From assembly GCF_000730625.1 (NCBI RefSeq), contig NZ_BBIT01000002.1, forward strand, positions 558,001 through 622,000: a stretch of DNA of 64,000 nt, written 5' to 3'. The DNA comes from Pseudomonas oryzihabitans NBRC 102199. GTDB taxonomy: Bacteria; Pseudomonadota; Gammaproteobacteria; Pseudomonadales; Pseudomonadaceae. The notes below the pieces were generated by a model that searched no databases, was not told where the DNA came from, and worked only from the letters and a program-made list of their open reading frames with translations. A program made the position numbers and the translations under genes. This document shows, piece by piece, positions 55,006-64,000 of the stretch (positions are counted from its first letter, which is position 1; each line of letters begins with the position of its first letter).

Positions 55006-55428
55006 TCAGCGAGCGCTGACCACGAATTGCCAGTACTGGTTGAGGCGGCGCTCGCCACCGTTGGCGGTCAGCAGCACGGAGGACGGCGGCTTGGTCTGCA
55101 GCTCCGGCAGGGATTTCATCAGCGTCAGCCAGTTGCTGTAGTAGGTCTGCAGGCAGCGGCGGGCGGTGCCGTTGTTCTGCAGGGAGGTGAGGGCCTTCTG
55201 GTAGGCCGGCTCGATCTGCGACAGTGCCTGGACGACACAGCTGTCGGTATCGGAGAAGCGAGCCGTATCGCCGATGCGGGTTCCGGCGATCACCGCCTTG
55301 TTCGCGCAGCTCTTGAAGGCGACCATGCTGGCCTGCTCGAACTGCAGGGCATCCTGGTCCATGGCGAAAACGGGTGCGCTGCAGACAGCGGCTGCAACAA
55401 GGGCTAAGGCGTAAGCGTGGCGTTTCAT
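55006..55428 (-). CDS. Hypothetical exported protein
   Basis: 140 residues with a signal peptide (MKRHAYALALVAAAVCSAPVFA). The mature part (~118 residues) is helical, with Cys in FKSCANKA, SDTDSCVVQAL and ARRCLQTYYSNWL. I do not recognise the family. ATG 55428 fits the signal peptide; an earlier in-frame start adds nine residues. It stands alone and converges on the GST gene. Confidence 0.6.
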   Translation of the reverse strand: MKRHAYALALVAAAVCSAPVFAMDQDALQFEQASMVAFKSCANKAVIAGTRIGDTARFSDTDSCVVQALSQIEPAYQKALTSLQNNGTARRCLQTYYSNWLTLMKSLPELQTKPPSSVLLTANGGERRLNQYWQFVVSAR

Positions 55429-55529
55429 GGTGGCGTCCCTGGCTACGTCATACAACGTGATGGCATCAATGCACAGCGGCAGACTGCACCGCCGGGCAAA
55501 TGTTCAGCGCGAAAGGCGGCAAAGCGCCA

Positions 55530-55619
55530 TCAGGTGAATTCCACCAGACCGACGGTAGTGAGACCTATGAACAGGGCGGTCAGGGCGACCATGGCGAACG
55601 CCAGGAGATAATCTTCCAT
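55530..55619 (-). CDS. Possible 29-residue single-helix membrane peptide
   Basis: MEDYLLAFAMVALTALFIGL followed by TTVGLVEFT: one strongly hydrophobic helix with an acidic N-terminus, like many bacterial small membrane proteins. The region is otherwise empty. The ribosome-binding site is weak (agggaaag). It could be chance. Confidence 0.35.
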   Translation of the reverse strand: MEDYLLAFAMVALTALFIGLTTVGLVEFT

Positions 55620-55732
55620 CAGGGCTTTCCCTACTACGATGACGGCAGTAGGACCGATGGCAATTGGCCAGGTTCGTGCGGAAGCGCAGCGCGCGCAAGC
55701 GGGCCGACGAAAGGTCATCGGGCCGAGGGGAG

Positions 55733-55761
55733 GGCGACGACGCCCGATGGGCGCCGTCGCC
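55733..55761 (-). terminator. Hairpin after the manganese catalase gene
   Basis: GGCGACG-A-CGCCC and GGGCG-C-CGTCGCC form a long stem with a 3-nt loop just past the catalase stop codon. No clear T-run follows. Confidence 0.4.
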
Positions 55762-55767
55762 TAGACA

Positions 55768-56667
55768 TCACTCTTCCAGACGGTTCTTGTCGAGTTGCTT
55801 GGCCAGGCCGGCGCCCAGATCGGCACCCGTTACCGGTGCAGCATTCGGATCCGACATGGTGCGGGTCGCGAGCTGTTCGACCGCCTTGGCCTGCATCGGC
55901 GGCAGCTTGACGCTGGCCAGGCCGTCGCCGCCGTCCACGGCGGGGCTGGGCTGTTCCACGAACTCCCAGTCCTGACCCTGATTCCAGGGACCGCGCATAT
56001 CGCCTTCGCCTTGCGACATGTTGTAGTAGACGCTGGCGAATTCCGGCCGCGGTGGCATCTTGCCCTGGGGGAAGTTGGGCTGGATGGAGTGCAGCGCGTT
56101 CTCGAAAGACTTCTGGTGCGCGATCTCGCGGGTCATCAGAAAGCTCAGGGTGTCCTTGATGCCGGCATCGTCGGTGACGTTGATCAGGCGCTCGTAGACG
56201 ATCTTGGCCCGGGCCTCGGCGGCGATGTTGGATCGCAGGTCGATGGTCGGCTCGCCGACGGTGTCGATGTAGGCCGCGGTCCAGGGCACCCCGCCCGAGT
56301 TGATCAGTTGCGGGCCGCCACCGTAGAGGATCTGGGTGAGGTGGGAATCATTGCCGGCACCGGTCAGGGAGCGGTACATGTCCGCTTCTTCCTGGGTCTT
56401 TTCCGCCAGGTCGCCCTTGGCGCCCTTGTTCAGCATGGCGATCATCGAACCGATGACTTCCAGGTGGCTGAGTTCTTCGGTGGCGATGTCGAACAGCATG
56501 TCCTTGCGGCCCGGGTCGAGTTCGGCTATCGCCTGGGTGAAGTAGCGCATGGCGGCGGCGAGTTCGCCTTGGGGACCGCCGAATTGCTCCAGCATCAGGT
56601 TGGCGAGACCGGGATTGGGTTCGGACACGCGCACGGTGTATTGCAGTCGCTTGTTATGGACGAACAT
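55768..56667 (-). CDS. Manganese (non-haem) catalase
   Basis: 299 residues. The di-manganese ligands are visible: MLEQFGGPQGELAAAMRYFTQA (Glu), IATEELSHLEVIG (ExxH), SNIAAEARAKIVYERL (Glu) and REIAHQKSFENAL (His). The enzyme disproportionates hydrogen peroxide. It lies 39 bp downstream of a DUF892 ferritin-like gene on the same strand, a common pairing in stress-induced loci. Confidence 0.93.
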   Translation of the reverse strand: MFVHNKRLQYTVRVSEPNPGLANLMLEQFGGPQGELAAAMRYFTQAIAELDPGRKDMLFDIATEELSHLEVIGSMIAMLNKGAKGDLAEKTQEEADMYRSLTGAGNDSHLTQILYGGGPQLINSGGVPWTAAYIDTVGEPTIDLRSNIAAEARAKIVYERLINVTDDAGIKDTLSFLMTREIAHQKSFENALHSIQPNFPQGKMPPRPEFASVYYNMSQGEGDMRGPWNQGQDWEFVEQPSPAVDGGDGLASVKLPPMQAKAVEQLATRTMSDPNAAPVTGADLGAGLAKQLDKNRLEE

Positions 56668-56706
56668 GTAACCTCCAGGGGCTAGTCACGGTATAACTCG
56701 GGCGTT

Positions 56707-57219
56707 TCAGCGCTTCGCGGTCAGATCGGGGTCGGCGGAGCGTTCCAGGAAGGCGCGGGTGGTGGCGGGCAGGTCTTCCAGCAGCCAGGCCGCCATGGCC
56801 TTCTCCTGTTCGAGGATGCGTTCGCAGGCCTGCTGCGTTTCGCTGTCGCCGATCTCGGCAGCGGCCGCGATCAGCGTGGTGTAGGTGGCGATTTCGATGT
56901 TCTCGAAGACATAGCCGGCGATGGCCCCCTTGATGACCTCATCGCTCATGGGTGCGCCGCCGATGGCCTGGCCCAGCGCCATCAACTTGCCGCCCATGTC
57001 CTTGAGGGTCGAGGGGCTGCTGCCGTGACGGCTCAGGCAGCCTTCGATCACCTGCCGCTGTTCCTGGGTCTCGCGGATGTGCTGCTCGATACGCTGGCGC
57101 AACTGCGGATAGTGCTCCAGGCGCGCGGCCTGGGCGGAGAGCATCTTCTCGGCCTGTTCCTCCATGGCATGGGCATCGCGCAGCCAATCGATGAGGTTGT
57201 CTTGCTTGGAAGCGGTCAT
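56707..57219 (-). CDS. DUF892 ferritin-like protein (YciE/YciF family)
   Basis: 170 residues, four-helix ferritin-like: DWLRDAHAMEEQAEKML, HIRETQEQRQVIEGCLSRHGSSPS, KGAIAGYVFENIEIATYTTLIAAA and QEKAMAAWLLEDLP. Glu/His residues fit a di-metal site. Family members are induced by stress in enterobacteria. It is upstream of, and probably co-transcribed with, the Mn-catalase. Confidence 0.9.
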   Translation of the reverse strand: MTASKQDNLIDWLRDAHAMEEQAEKMLSAQAARLEHYPQLRQRIEQHIRETQEQRQVIEGCLSRHGSSPSTLKDMGGKLMALGQAIGGAPMSDEVIKGAIAGYVFENIEIATYTTLIAAAAEIGDSETQQACERILEQEKAMAAWLLEDLPATTRAFLERSADPDLTAKR

Positions 57220-57368
57220 GGAAAACTCCTGCTCGTGGAGAGTGGCGACAACGGGCTGCAGCGCCCCGCCAGATTGCGTTCTGTCTGCTTATTAGTGGCC
57301 CTGGCCTAGCCAGAGATTCGGCTCATGGTGGCCTTTCGGATCGATGGGGAAGCCCTGGGCTTTTTGTT

Positions 57369-57557
57369 TTACAAGCCCAGCGGCAGAGGATTGTCTGGAA
57401 CGCCGAGTTGTTGGACAGGCGCCTGTCGGCTGTACAACTCTTGTATTAGCCAAATAGCGTCTTTAGTCATATCTTTGCCGTTCACCCCCTCGAGCAAACC
57501 GTTCATTCCGTACTTGCCGAAGCCAGGGACATCTGTGTCAGGATCCGGCGAATGCAT
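57369..57557 (-). CDS. Doubtful 62-codon frame, possible gene remnant
   Basis: The reading MHSPDPDTDVPGFGKYGMNG ... KDAIWLIQELYSRQAPVQQL has a protein-like residue balance and low-GC codons unlike the neighbours. It lacks a ribosome-binding site, is bounded by a TGA four codons upstream, and overlaps the probable promoter of the GGDEF-EAL gene. It may be the tail of a lost, horizontally acquired gene. I do not recognise it. Confidence 0.25.
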   Translation of the reverse strand: MHSPDPDTDVPGFGKYGMNGLLEGVNGKDMTKDAIWLIQELYSRQAPVQQLGVPDNPLPLGL

Positions 57558-57571
57558 GGGAAGGAGTCAGC

Positions 57572-60436
57572 ATGAAAGGGGCTGAGGAACAGCTGCCAGG
57601 CGTAGGCCCGGTCAGGCCGCCGGAGGCACGCTGGCCGGATCCGAATGTGCCGGGGCTGGAGCCGGACGAGATCATCGCGCAACTGCGGGCGTCGGCTGCG
57701 GGCGCTGACTGGGCCTGGTACCAGCGCCGTGGCCACTGGTCTTGCATGGCCACCGGAAATGACGCCGGTGGCTGGCCGGAATTGCTCGACGACGAGGAAC
57801 TGGCGCTACTGTCCGCCCAGACCTCGCTCCGCTGCTATCCCACCGGCAGTGGCCCGACCCCGCTGGGCTGGTTGCTCGCCCGTCCCGATGGCCGTACCGA
57901 TTTCGCCGCCCTGGCCCTGAGATTCGGCTTCGTACTGCAGCGCCTGCAGTTGCAGCGGGCCCAGGCCATCCAGCAGGTGCTCTACGACATCACTTACCTG
58001 GCCAGTTCGACCCTGGATCGCCAGCTGTTCATGCAGCGCACGCACGAACTGCTGGTCTCGCTGATCGATGCCGAAAATTTTTTCCTGGCGCTGCAGGATG
58101 CCGATTCGGACCAGATCCACTATCCCTATTATTTCGACCAGCGCGACGAGAGTCCCCCCGAGCCCGGCTCCTTCGAGCTGCTGGATCGCGAGCGGCCCTG
58201 CCTGACCGCCTATGTGCTCATGCACGGGACACCGCTGCTGCTGCCCAAGGAAGCCATTGAAGCGGCGCAGGTGTCAGGGCCCTACTATTGCCAGGGCTCG
58301 GTCCCCGAGTTCTGGATGGGCATCCCGCTCAAGGATGGCGCCGACCGGACCTTCGGGGTACTCAGCCTGCAGGTCTATGATCGCGAGCGCCGCTACGGAC
58401 CCGAGGACCAGGCGCTGTTCCAGGTCATCGCCCGTGACGTGGCCATGGCCCTGGATCGCATCCTCCGGCGCGAATCGCTGGAGGCCACCGTGGGCCAGCG
58501 CACCCAGGAGCTGTCGGAGGTCAATGCCCGGCTGCGCGAGCAGATCGCCGAGCGCGAACGCGCCGAGCAGTTGCAGGCGGCGCTGTTCCGCATCGCCGAG
58601 CTGTCCAGCGCCAGCACCGACATGCCGGAATTACTGGGGGGGCTGCACCGCGTCGTCGGCGAGTTGCTCTATGCCCACAACTTCTACATCGCCCTCTACG
58701 ACGACGCCTCGGGCGAGGTGAGCTTTCCCTATTTCGCCGATGAGCGCCGTGCCGCGGCCCCCGTCGCCCGGCGCGGCAGCCGCGGCTATACCGAATACAC
58801 CATCCGGCAACGGCGGCCCTGCATCATCGATCGGCACAAGGCCCGCCTGCTCATCGAGCGCGGCGAGATCACCCCGGTCGAGGGCACCCCGGAAGCCTGT
58901 TCCTGGCTGGGCATCCCGCTCTATGACGGCAAGCAGGTGCGCGGCGTACTGGCGGTGCAGAGCTATCGCGAAGACGTCCGTTACAGCCAGCGCGACCAGG
59001 AGCTGCTGACCTTCGTCTCGCGCCACATCGATACCGCCTTGTCCCGGCGCAGCGCTGCGGAAGCCATCCAGCAGTCGCGCCAGGCCCTGGAGGTCAGGGT
59101 GCAGGAGCGCACCCGGGCCCTGGATGCGGCCAATGCCCGACTGCTGTACGAGAACAATCACGATGCCCTGACCCGGCTGCCCAATCGCAGCTTCTTGCAG
59201 CAGCGCCTGGGCGAACTCTGGACGGCGCTGGAGCGCGACGGCGCCGGCCTGGCGGTGATGTTTCTCGACCTGGACAGGTTCAAGCGCATCAACGACCAGT
59301 TCGGCCATCCCTTCGGCGATCTGCTGCTGGTGGCGGCGGGGGAGCGGCTGTCCGGCTGCCTGCGGGAGACCGACCTGCTGGCGCGGCTGGGGGGCGACGA
59401 ATTCGCCATCCTGGTGCCCGGTGGCGGCCTGGATTCGCCGGTGGCCATCGCCCAGCGCATCATCGACGCCTTCGATCGCCCGCTGGTGATCGACGACCAC
59501 AGTCTGTTCGCCTCCTGCAGCATCGGCATCGTGGTGGCCGATCCCAGTCTGCATCGCCAGCCGGATGACCTGCTGCGCGATGCCGACACGGCCATGTACC
59601 GGGTCAAGCAGGGCGGCCGCGACAACTTCGCGGTGTTCAACCAGGAACTGCGCCAGGTGGTGTCCGACCAGGTGGTGCGCGAAGGCGCGCTGCGCAAGGC
59701 GCTGAAGAACGGCAACGAACTGGAGCCCTTCTTCCAGCCGATCATCGAGGTCGGCACCGGTCGCGTGGCGGCGCTGGAGGCGCTGATCCGCTGGCGACAG
59801 CCCGATGGCAGCGTGCTGGCGCCGGGGGCCTTTCTCCCCGAGCTGGAAGGCCTGCGCCTGATCGGGCGGCTGGATACCTACATGCTGACGCGCATCGCCG
59901 CCACCCTGGCCGAGCCCGCCCAGGCCCACTGGCCGGTGGTGCACGTCAATTGCTCCAGCTACAGCATCGTGCAGCCGGAATTCGCCGACGAGGTGCTGAG
60001 CATCCTCGCCGCGTACGGCGTGGCGCCGTCACGGATCTGCCTGGAATTGACCGAAGGGGCCCTGGTCGCCGAGCCCGAGCGTGCCAAGGCGGCCATGGAG
60101 GCCCTGGATCGCCACGGGGTCTCGGTGGTGCTGGACGATTTCGGCGCGGGCTTCTCGTCGCTGGGCTATGTCCACGAATACCGCTTTCGCGGCCTCAAGA
60201 TCGACAAGTCCTTTGTGCTGCGCCTGGGCGACAGCACGCGCAGTGTCGCCATCGTCCGCGCCATCGTGCGCATGGCCGAGTCGCTGGGCCTGGATGTGGT
60301 CGCCGAGGGCGTCGAGGACGCCCAGGCACTGCAACTGCTCAAGGACATGGGCGCCCGCCATGCCCAGGGCTATCTGTTCGCCCGGCCGCTGGACCTGCAG
60401 GCGACCCGGCAGCTGCTGGGCAGGGCCGCCGGCTAG
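57572..60436 (+). CDS. Two-GAF sensor diguanylate cyclase/phosphodiesterase (GGDEF-EAL)
   Basis: 954 residues, no membrane helices. Order: an N-terminal region of about 130, GAF 1 (about 135-290), a coiled-coil linker ([20 protein letters not shown]), GAF 2 (about 335-490), a second coiled coil, GGDEF ([12 protein letters not shown], with RxxD inhibitory site RETD five residues upstream) and EAL ([54 protein letters not shown]). Both catalytic domains have intact motifs, so it may make and degrade c-di-GMP. The ATG has a aaggag ribosome-binding site. The gene shares its stop region with rbsD. Confidence 0.92.
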   Translation: MKGAEEQLPGVGPVRPPEARWPDPNVPGLEPDEIIAQLRASAAGADWAWYQRRGHWSCMATGNDAGGWPELLDDEELALLSAQTSLRCYPTGSGPTPLGWLLARPDGRTDFAALALRFGFVLQRLQLQRAQAIQQVLYDITYLASSTLDRQLFMQRTHELLVSLIDAENFFLALQDADSDQIHYPYYFDQRDESPPEPGSFELLDRERPCLTAYVLMHGTPLLLPKEAIEAAQVSGPYYCQGSVPEFWMGIPLKDGADRTFGVLSLQVYDRERRYGPEDQALFQVIARDVAMALDRILRRESLEATVGQRTQELSEVNARLREQIAERERAEQLQAALFRIAELSSASTDMPELLGGLHRVVGELLYAHNFYIALYDDASGEVSFPYFADERRAAAPVARRGSRGYTEYTIRQRRPCIIDRHKARLLIERGEITPVEGTPEACSWLGIPLYDGKQVRGVLAVQSYREDVRYSQRDQELLTFVSRHIDTALSRRSAAEAIQQSRQALEVRVQERTRALDAANARLLYENNHDALTRLPNRSFLQQRLGELWTALERDGAGLAVMFLDLDRFKRINDQFGHPFGDLLLVAAGERLSGCLRETDLLARLGGDEFAILVPGGGLDSPVAIAQRIIDAFDRPLVIDDHSLFASCSIGIVVADPSLHRQPDDLLRDADTAMYRVKQGGRDNFAVFNQELRQVVSDQVVREGALRKALKNGNELEPFFQPIIEVGTGRVAALEALIRWRQPDGSVLAPGAFLPELEGLRLIGRLDTYMLTRIAATLAEPAQAHWPVVHVNCSSYSIVQPEFADEVLSILAAYGVAPSRICLELTEGALVAEPERAKAAMEALDRHGVSVVLDDFGAGFSSLGYVHEYRFRGLKIDKSFVLRLGDSTRSVAIVRAIVRMAESLGLDVVAEGVEDAQALQLLKDMGARHAQGYLFARPLDLQATRQLLGRAAG

Positions 60437-60837
60437 AAGGTGACGCCGGCCACCAGGATCAGGTTGGTGTAGGGCTGGCACTCGCCGGTACGGATCTGCA
60501 CCCGCGCCTGGCGACACAGCGTCTTCATCTCGTCATGGGAAACCAGGCGGCGGCTGCCCAGGGCGCCGTCGGCGTTGAGACGCTCCAGTTCGGCCAGGGC
60601 CGGGGGCTGGACCTCGAGGGTTTCCTCGGCGAGCAGGTGACTTTCCACCTGCATCTCGCTGAGCAGCGCCTGCACCACACTGAGGAAATCCGGGACGCCC
60701 GGGGTCACGGCCAGATCGACCAGGGGCGTGCCCGGCGGCACCGGCATGCCGGCGTCACCGATGACCACCAGGTCGCCGTGGCCGAGACTGGCGACGGCCT
60801 GGGACAGGGCGATGTTGAGCAGAGCGGTCTTCTTCAC
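60433..60837 (-). CDS. rbsD: D-ribose pyranase
   Basis: 134 residues: [35 protein letters not shown] (in parts, catalytic His in LGHGD), [18 protein letters not shown] at the C-terminus. It interconverts pyran and furan forms of ribose. The start is a GTG at 60837 overlapping the rbsK stop codon (GTGA). It is the last gene of rbsACRKD and overlaps the end of the convergent GGDEF-EAL gene by 4 bp. Confidence 0.92.
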   Translation of the reverse strand: MKKTALLNIALSQAVASLGHGDLVVIGDAGMPVPPGTPLVDLAVTPGVPDFLSVVQALLSEMQVESHLLAEETLEVQPPALAELERLNADGALGSRRLVSHDEMKTLCRQARVQIRTGECQPYTNLILVAGVTF

Positions 60838-61742
60838 CGGGCGAGCTCCTGGCGGGTGGGGATGGAGGGCTGGGCGCCCGGACGGGTGACGGCGATGGCG
60901 GCGGCCTGCTGGCCGAGGGCGATGGCCGCCGAGACGCTCAGACCCTCCGCCAGGCCGGCGGCGAAGCCACCCAGGAAGGTGTCTCCGGCTGCCGTGGTAT
61001 CCACCGGCTTGACCGGGGTGGCCGGATGGTGCTGGCAGCCGTCGGCGGAGACCTGCAACAGGCCCTGCCCGCCCAGGGTCAGCAGTACCTGACGGGCGCC
61101 GGCGGCGACCAGTTGGCGCGCAGCGGCTTCGGCCTGCTCCAGATTTTCCACCGGCAGGCCGGTCAGCAGGCTGGCTTCGCTTTCGTTGGGCACCAGGTAG
61201 TCGATATGGGCGTACCACTCGGCCGGCAGCGGACCGGTGGCCGGCGCCGGATTGAGGATCACCGTCTTGCCCAGTGCATGGGCGCGGGCGAGGGCGTCGC
61301 CCACGGTGGCCAGCGGCACTTCCAGCTGGGCGATCACCAGCTTGGCCTGGTCGAGCACGCGTTCCTGGGCCTGCAGATGAGCGGCGGACAGTTCGCCGTT
61401 GCCTCCGGCGACGATGACGATGGCGTTCTGGCCCTGGTCGTCCACCAGGATGGAGGCGATGCCGGTGGGCACCTCGGCCGCCACCGAGACGCCCTGGCAG
61501 TCGATGCCCTCCTGGAGCAGGCTGCGGGTGAGGAAGTCGCCATAGGGATCGGCGCCGACGCAGCCGATCATGGCGACCCGGGCGCCCAGGCGCGCGGCCG
61601 CCACGGCCTGGTTGGCGCCCTTGCCGCCGGGTGCGGTGGTGAAGGTATGGCCGGCGAGGGTCTCGCCGCCCTTGGGCAGGCGCGGGGTGCGCACCACCAG
61701 GTCCATGTTCAGGCTGCCGATGACGACGACGTCAGGGTGCAT
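60834..61742 (-). CDS. rbsK: Ribokinase
   Basis: 302 residues, PfkB family. Sugar-binding [39 protein letters not shown] and catalytic [17 protein letters not shown] are all present. It phosphorylates ribose at O5. It overlaps rbsR upstream by 11 bp and rbsD downstream by 4 bp. Confidence 0.94.
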   Translation of the reverse strand: MHPDVVVIGSLNMDLVVRTPRLPKGGETLAGHTFTTAPGGKGANQAVAAARLGARVAMIGCVGADPYGDFLTRSLLQEGIDCQGVSVAAEVPTGIASILVDDQGQNAIVIVAGGNGELSAAHLQAQERVLDQAKLVIAQLEVPLATVGDALARAHALGKTVILNPAPATGPLPAEWYAHIDYLVPNESEASLLTGLPVENLEQAEAAARQLVAAGARQVLLTLGGQGLLQVSADGCQHHPATPVKPVDTTAAGDTFLGGFAAGLAEGLSVSAAIALGQQAAAIAVTRPGAQPSIPTRQELAR

Positions 61743-62751
61743 GGGAGGTCTCCAGAGCAGAGGGCGCCGCGGTGGATTCGCGCAGCACCAGCCGGGGTAC
61801 GGCGATGTCGTGGGTGGAAGGGCTGCCGACCGTCTCGCGGCGCGCCAGCAGCAGCTGGGCGGCGCGTTCGCCGAGGTCACGGATCGACTGGCCGATGGTG
61901 GTCAGGGCCGGGTAGAGATAGCGGCTGAGTTCGATGTCGTCGAAGCCCACTACGGACAGCTGGCCGGGGACGCTCAGGCCCCGTTCGGCGGCGGCGCGCA
62001 GCACGCCCAGGGCGATGGTGTCATTGCCGGCGAAGATCGCGGTGGGGCGCTCCGTCCGGGCCAGCAATTCGCGGGCCGCAGCATGGCCGGCGGCGGCGGT
62101 GAAGGGGCAGCGCTGGATGGCGCCAGGGGCGATACCGGCCTCCGCCAGGGCCTGCTGGTAGCCGGTGATGCGCTCGCTGGCGACGGGAGAGTCGGCCGGG
62201 CCGCCGATGCAGGCGATGCGCCGATGACCGAGGTCCAGCAGGTGGCGGGTGGCGAGCAGGCCGCCCTGGTGGTGATCGATGCGGATATGCGCGGCCTGGA
62301 CGCCATCCAGCGGGCGGTCGGCCAGCACCAGCGGGATGCGCAGGCCGGCGAGGGCGCGGGCGAAGCGCGGATCACCGTCCACGGTGGCGACCACCAGACC
62401 GTCGATCCGGCGCTCCTTGAGCACCCGCAGATAGCGCAGCTGCTTGTCGGCGTCGTCATCGGAATTGCAGAGGATGACGCTGTAGCCCTGGCGTTCGCAG
62501 TGATCCTCGATCCCCCGCGCCAGCTCGGCGAAGTAGGGGTTGACCGCATTGGGCACCAGCACGCCGAAGGTGCCGGTGGCGCGACTGCGCAGGGAGCGCG
62601 CCACGCCGCTGGGCACGTAGCCCAGTTCGGCGATGGCCGCCTCGACCTTTTCCCGCACGCCCGGACTGACCGGGCGGCTGTTGTTCACCACATGGGAGAC
62701 GGTGGTGTAGGAGATGCCGGCGCGGGCGGCGACATCCTTGATGGTCGCCAT
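61732..62751 (-). CDS. rbsR: LacI-family ribose operon repressor RbsR
   Basis: 339 residues: N-terminal LacI helix-turn-helix MATIKDVAARAGISYTTVSHVVN with hinge helix GVARSLRSR, then a periplasmic-binding-like sugar domain (FGVLVPNAVNPYFAELARGIE, GFDDIELSRYLYPALTTI). Its place between rbsC and rbsK identifies it as RbsR. It starts on the last base of rbsC. Its operator would be upstream of the operon, outside the window. Confidence 0.92.
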   Translation of the reverse strand: MATIKDVAARAGISYTTVSHVVNNSRPVSPGVREKVEAAIAELGYVPSGVARSLRSRATGTFGVLVPNAVNPYFAELARGIEDHCERQGYSVILCNSDDDADKQLRYLRVLKERRIDGLVVATVDGDPRFARALAGLRIPLVLADRPLDGVQAAHIRIDHHQGGLLATRHLLDLGHRRIACIGGPADSPVASERITGYQQALAEAGIAPGAIQRCPFTAAAGHAAARELLARTERPTAIFAGNDTIALGVLRAAAERGLSVPGQLSVVGFDDIELSRYLYPALTTIGQSIRDLGERAAQLLLARRETVGSPSTHDIAVPRLVLRESTAAPSALETSHAP

Positions 62752-63728
62752 CAGCCCTTGCTCTTGGCGCGCTGGCTACGGTAGGTGTCGAGGATCACGG
62801 CGACCACGATGACCGCGCCGGTGATGATGCGCTTGGTCGGCTCGCTGGCGCCGATCTGGGCCAGGCCCGCGGCCAGCACCGAGATGATCAGTACGCCGAA
62901 GAAGGTGCTGATGACCGAGCCGCGACCGCCCATGAGGCTGGTCCCGCCGATCACCACGGCGGCGATCACCTGCAGCTCCAGGCCGACGCCGGCATTGGGA
63001 TCGGCGGCTTCCAGGCGGGATATCTGGAACAGCGCGGCGAGGCCCGCCAGCAGGCCCATGATGGCGAAGACGATGACCTTGTAGGGCTTGGGATTGATCC
63101 CGGCCAGGCGCACCGCTTCCTCGTTGGTGCCGATGGCGATCAGGTAGCGCCCGAGCACCGAGCGGGTCAGCAGCAACTGGGCGACCACGATCACCAGCAG
63201 GGCGATGACGAAGGAGGGCGAGATGCCGAAGGCGAAGGGCGTCGACAGCCAGGCATAGGCATCGCCGATGTAGGCGGTGCGCGAATCGGTCAACTGGTAG
63301 GCCGCGCCGCGGGCCATTTCCAGCACGCCCAGGGAGACGATGAAGGAAGGGATGCGCCAGGCCACGGTCACGCTGCCGGTGAGGGTGCCGGTCAGGGCCG
63401 CGCAGAGCATGCCCAGGGCGGCGGCGGGCAGAATGCCCCAGCCCCATTCCAGGGTGGCGACGCTTACCACGGCGGCGGCCAGGGCCACTACCGAACCCAC
63501 CGAGAGGTCGATGCCGCCGATGATCAGGATGAAGGTCATCCCGGTCGCCAGCACCATCAGATCGGGGATCTGGTTGGCCAGGGTGGTGAAGGTGGCATAG
63601 GAGAGAAAGTGACTGCTCATCAGGGAGAACAGCACGATCATGGCCAGCAGGGCGGCGGCCAGGCCGACGTAGGTGCCCAGGCCCAGGCCGAAGGCGCGCC
63701 GGGAGGAGGTGACGGGAAGACTGCTCAT
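62751..63728 (-). CDS. rbsC: Ribose ABC transporter permease
   Basis: 325 residues with about eight to ten membrane helices and the RbsC family blocks FILIIGGIDLSVGSVVALAA, RYLIAIGTNEEAVRLAGINPK and VVIGGTSLMGGRGS. It overlaps rbsA upstream by 4 bp (ATGA) and rbsR downstream. Confidence 0.93.
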   Translation of the reverse strand: MSSLPVTSSRRAFGLGLGTYVGLAAALLAMIVLFSLMSSHFLSYATFTTLANQIPDLMVLATGMTFILIIGGIDLSVGSVVALAAAVVSVATLEWGWGILPAAALGMLCAALTGTLTGSVTVAWRIPSFIVSLGVLEMARGAAYQLTDSRTAYIGDAYAWLSTPFAFGISPSFVIALLVIVVAQLLLTRSVLGRYLIAIGTNEEAVRLAGINPKPYKVIVFAIMGLLAGLAALFQISRLEAADPNAGVGLELQVIAAVVIGGTSLMGGRGSVISTFFGVLIISVLAAGLAQIGASEPTKRIITGAVIVVAVILDTYRSQRAKSKG

Positions 63729-64000
63729 CGAATGGCTTCCTGAGAAAGGGGTTGCGGCGGGACAGGTTCTTCCAGCAGGGCTTCGCGGGAGCGATAGCCG
63801 GCGAAGGCGGCGGCCAGCAGCCGCTCCTGATCCCAGTCATGGCGTTCGAAGGTGGCTTCCAGGCGGCCGGCGGAGATCACGCCGATGCGATCGCAGATCA
63901 GCATCAGCTCGCGCAGATCGCTGGAGACCACGACCAGGGCCTTGCCCTGGCGGGTGAGTTCGGCCAGCAGGCCATAGATCTCGAACTTGGCGCCGACGTC
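63725..64000 (-). CDS. rbsA: Ribose ABC transporter ATP-binding protein, C-terminal fragment (window edge)
   Basis: The last 91 codons of an RbsA-type sugar ATPase: DVGAKFEIYGLLAELTRQGK, VVVSSDLRELMLICDRIGV (switch region of the second ATPase domain) and ISAGRLEATF. The frame stays open to the window edge, so the gene continues beyond 64000. It overlaps rbsC by 4 bp. Confidence 0.9.
   Translation of the reverse strand, partial: DVGAKFEIYGLLAELTRQGKALVVVSSDLRELMLICDRIGVISAGRLEATFERHDWDQERLLAAAFAGYRSREALLEEPVPPQPLSQEAIR

Noticed and set aside
1-64000. CRISPR arrays, prophage, tRNA or rRNA genes
   Set aside because: No regularly spaced repeats, phage structural genes, cloverleaf-like sequences or rRNA segments were noticed on reading.

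Overview
The window is a high-GC chromosomal segment of a gammaproteobacterium, almost certainly a Pseudomonas. The evidence is an EarP plus Arg32-type EF-P, a CpxR/Spy-like/CpxA block, MASE2 adenylate cyclase CyaB, the hexR/zwf-pgl-eda Entner-Doudoroff block, a class II DAHP synthase and an aerobic-type CobN. The species is not resolved; a P. oryzihabitans-like strain is only a guess. No rRNA, tRNA, CRISPR array, integrase or intact transposase was seen.

Layout. 0-12 kb: housekeeping genes (end of an NCS1 permease, miaE, endA, earP-efp, a TauE exporter, a LysR regulator, YcaQ glycosylase, class II DAHP synthase, deaD). 12.2-15.9 kb: a lower-GC three-gene biosynthetic operon (an AGAT-type amidinotransferase and two paralogous ATP-grasp ligases), followed by about 1 kb with no convincing gene. 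16.9-24.8 kb: cyaB, nitroreductase, cpxA/spy-like/cpxR, yciB, rnm, yciO-like and scpA. 24.8-33.3 kb: a cobalamin/cobaltochelatase block (cobE-cbtA-cbtB facing cobW-cobN-chlI/chlD) with two opposed cobalamin riboswitches. 33.4-36.1 kb: a metal (probably zinc) ABC importer with a Zur-like box. 36.2-43.3 kb: topoisomerase IB, DUF3253, a PepSY/two-component operon, a chemoreceptor and an AI-2E family permease. 43.3-48.6 kb: hexR, zwf, pgl, eda, rluB. 48.6-60.4 kb: a GGDEF protein, an oxidoreductase, benE, lysE/marR/aminotransferase, GST, Mn-catalase, DUF892 and a large GGDEF-EAL protein. 60.4-64 kb: ribose operon rbsACRKD, cut by the window edge.

Most notable observations. (1) earP runs without a stop codon, in frame, into efp, so the modifying enzyme and its substrate share one open frame. 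(2) The chlI frame ends at a classic A AAA AAG slippery site followed after 5 nt by a strong stem-loop; the -1 frame continues into the VWA (ChlD-type) domain, which fits programmed -1 frameshifting that makes two chelatase subunits from one gene. (3) A 140-bp palindromic MITE-like element flanked by TA sits inside the cobalamin riboswitch of cobW; a second copy lies between cpxA and the spy-like gene. (4) The amidinotransferase/double ATP-grasp operon looks like an uncharacterised pathway to a guanidino pseudo-peptide.
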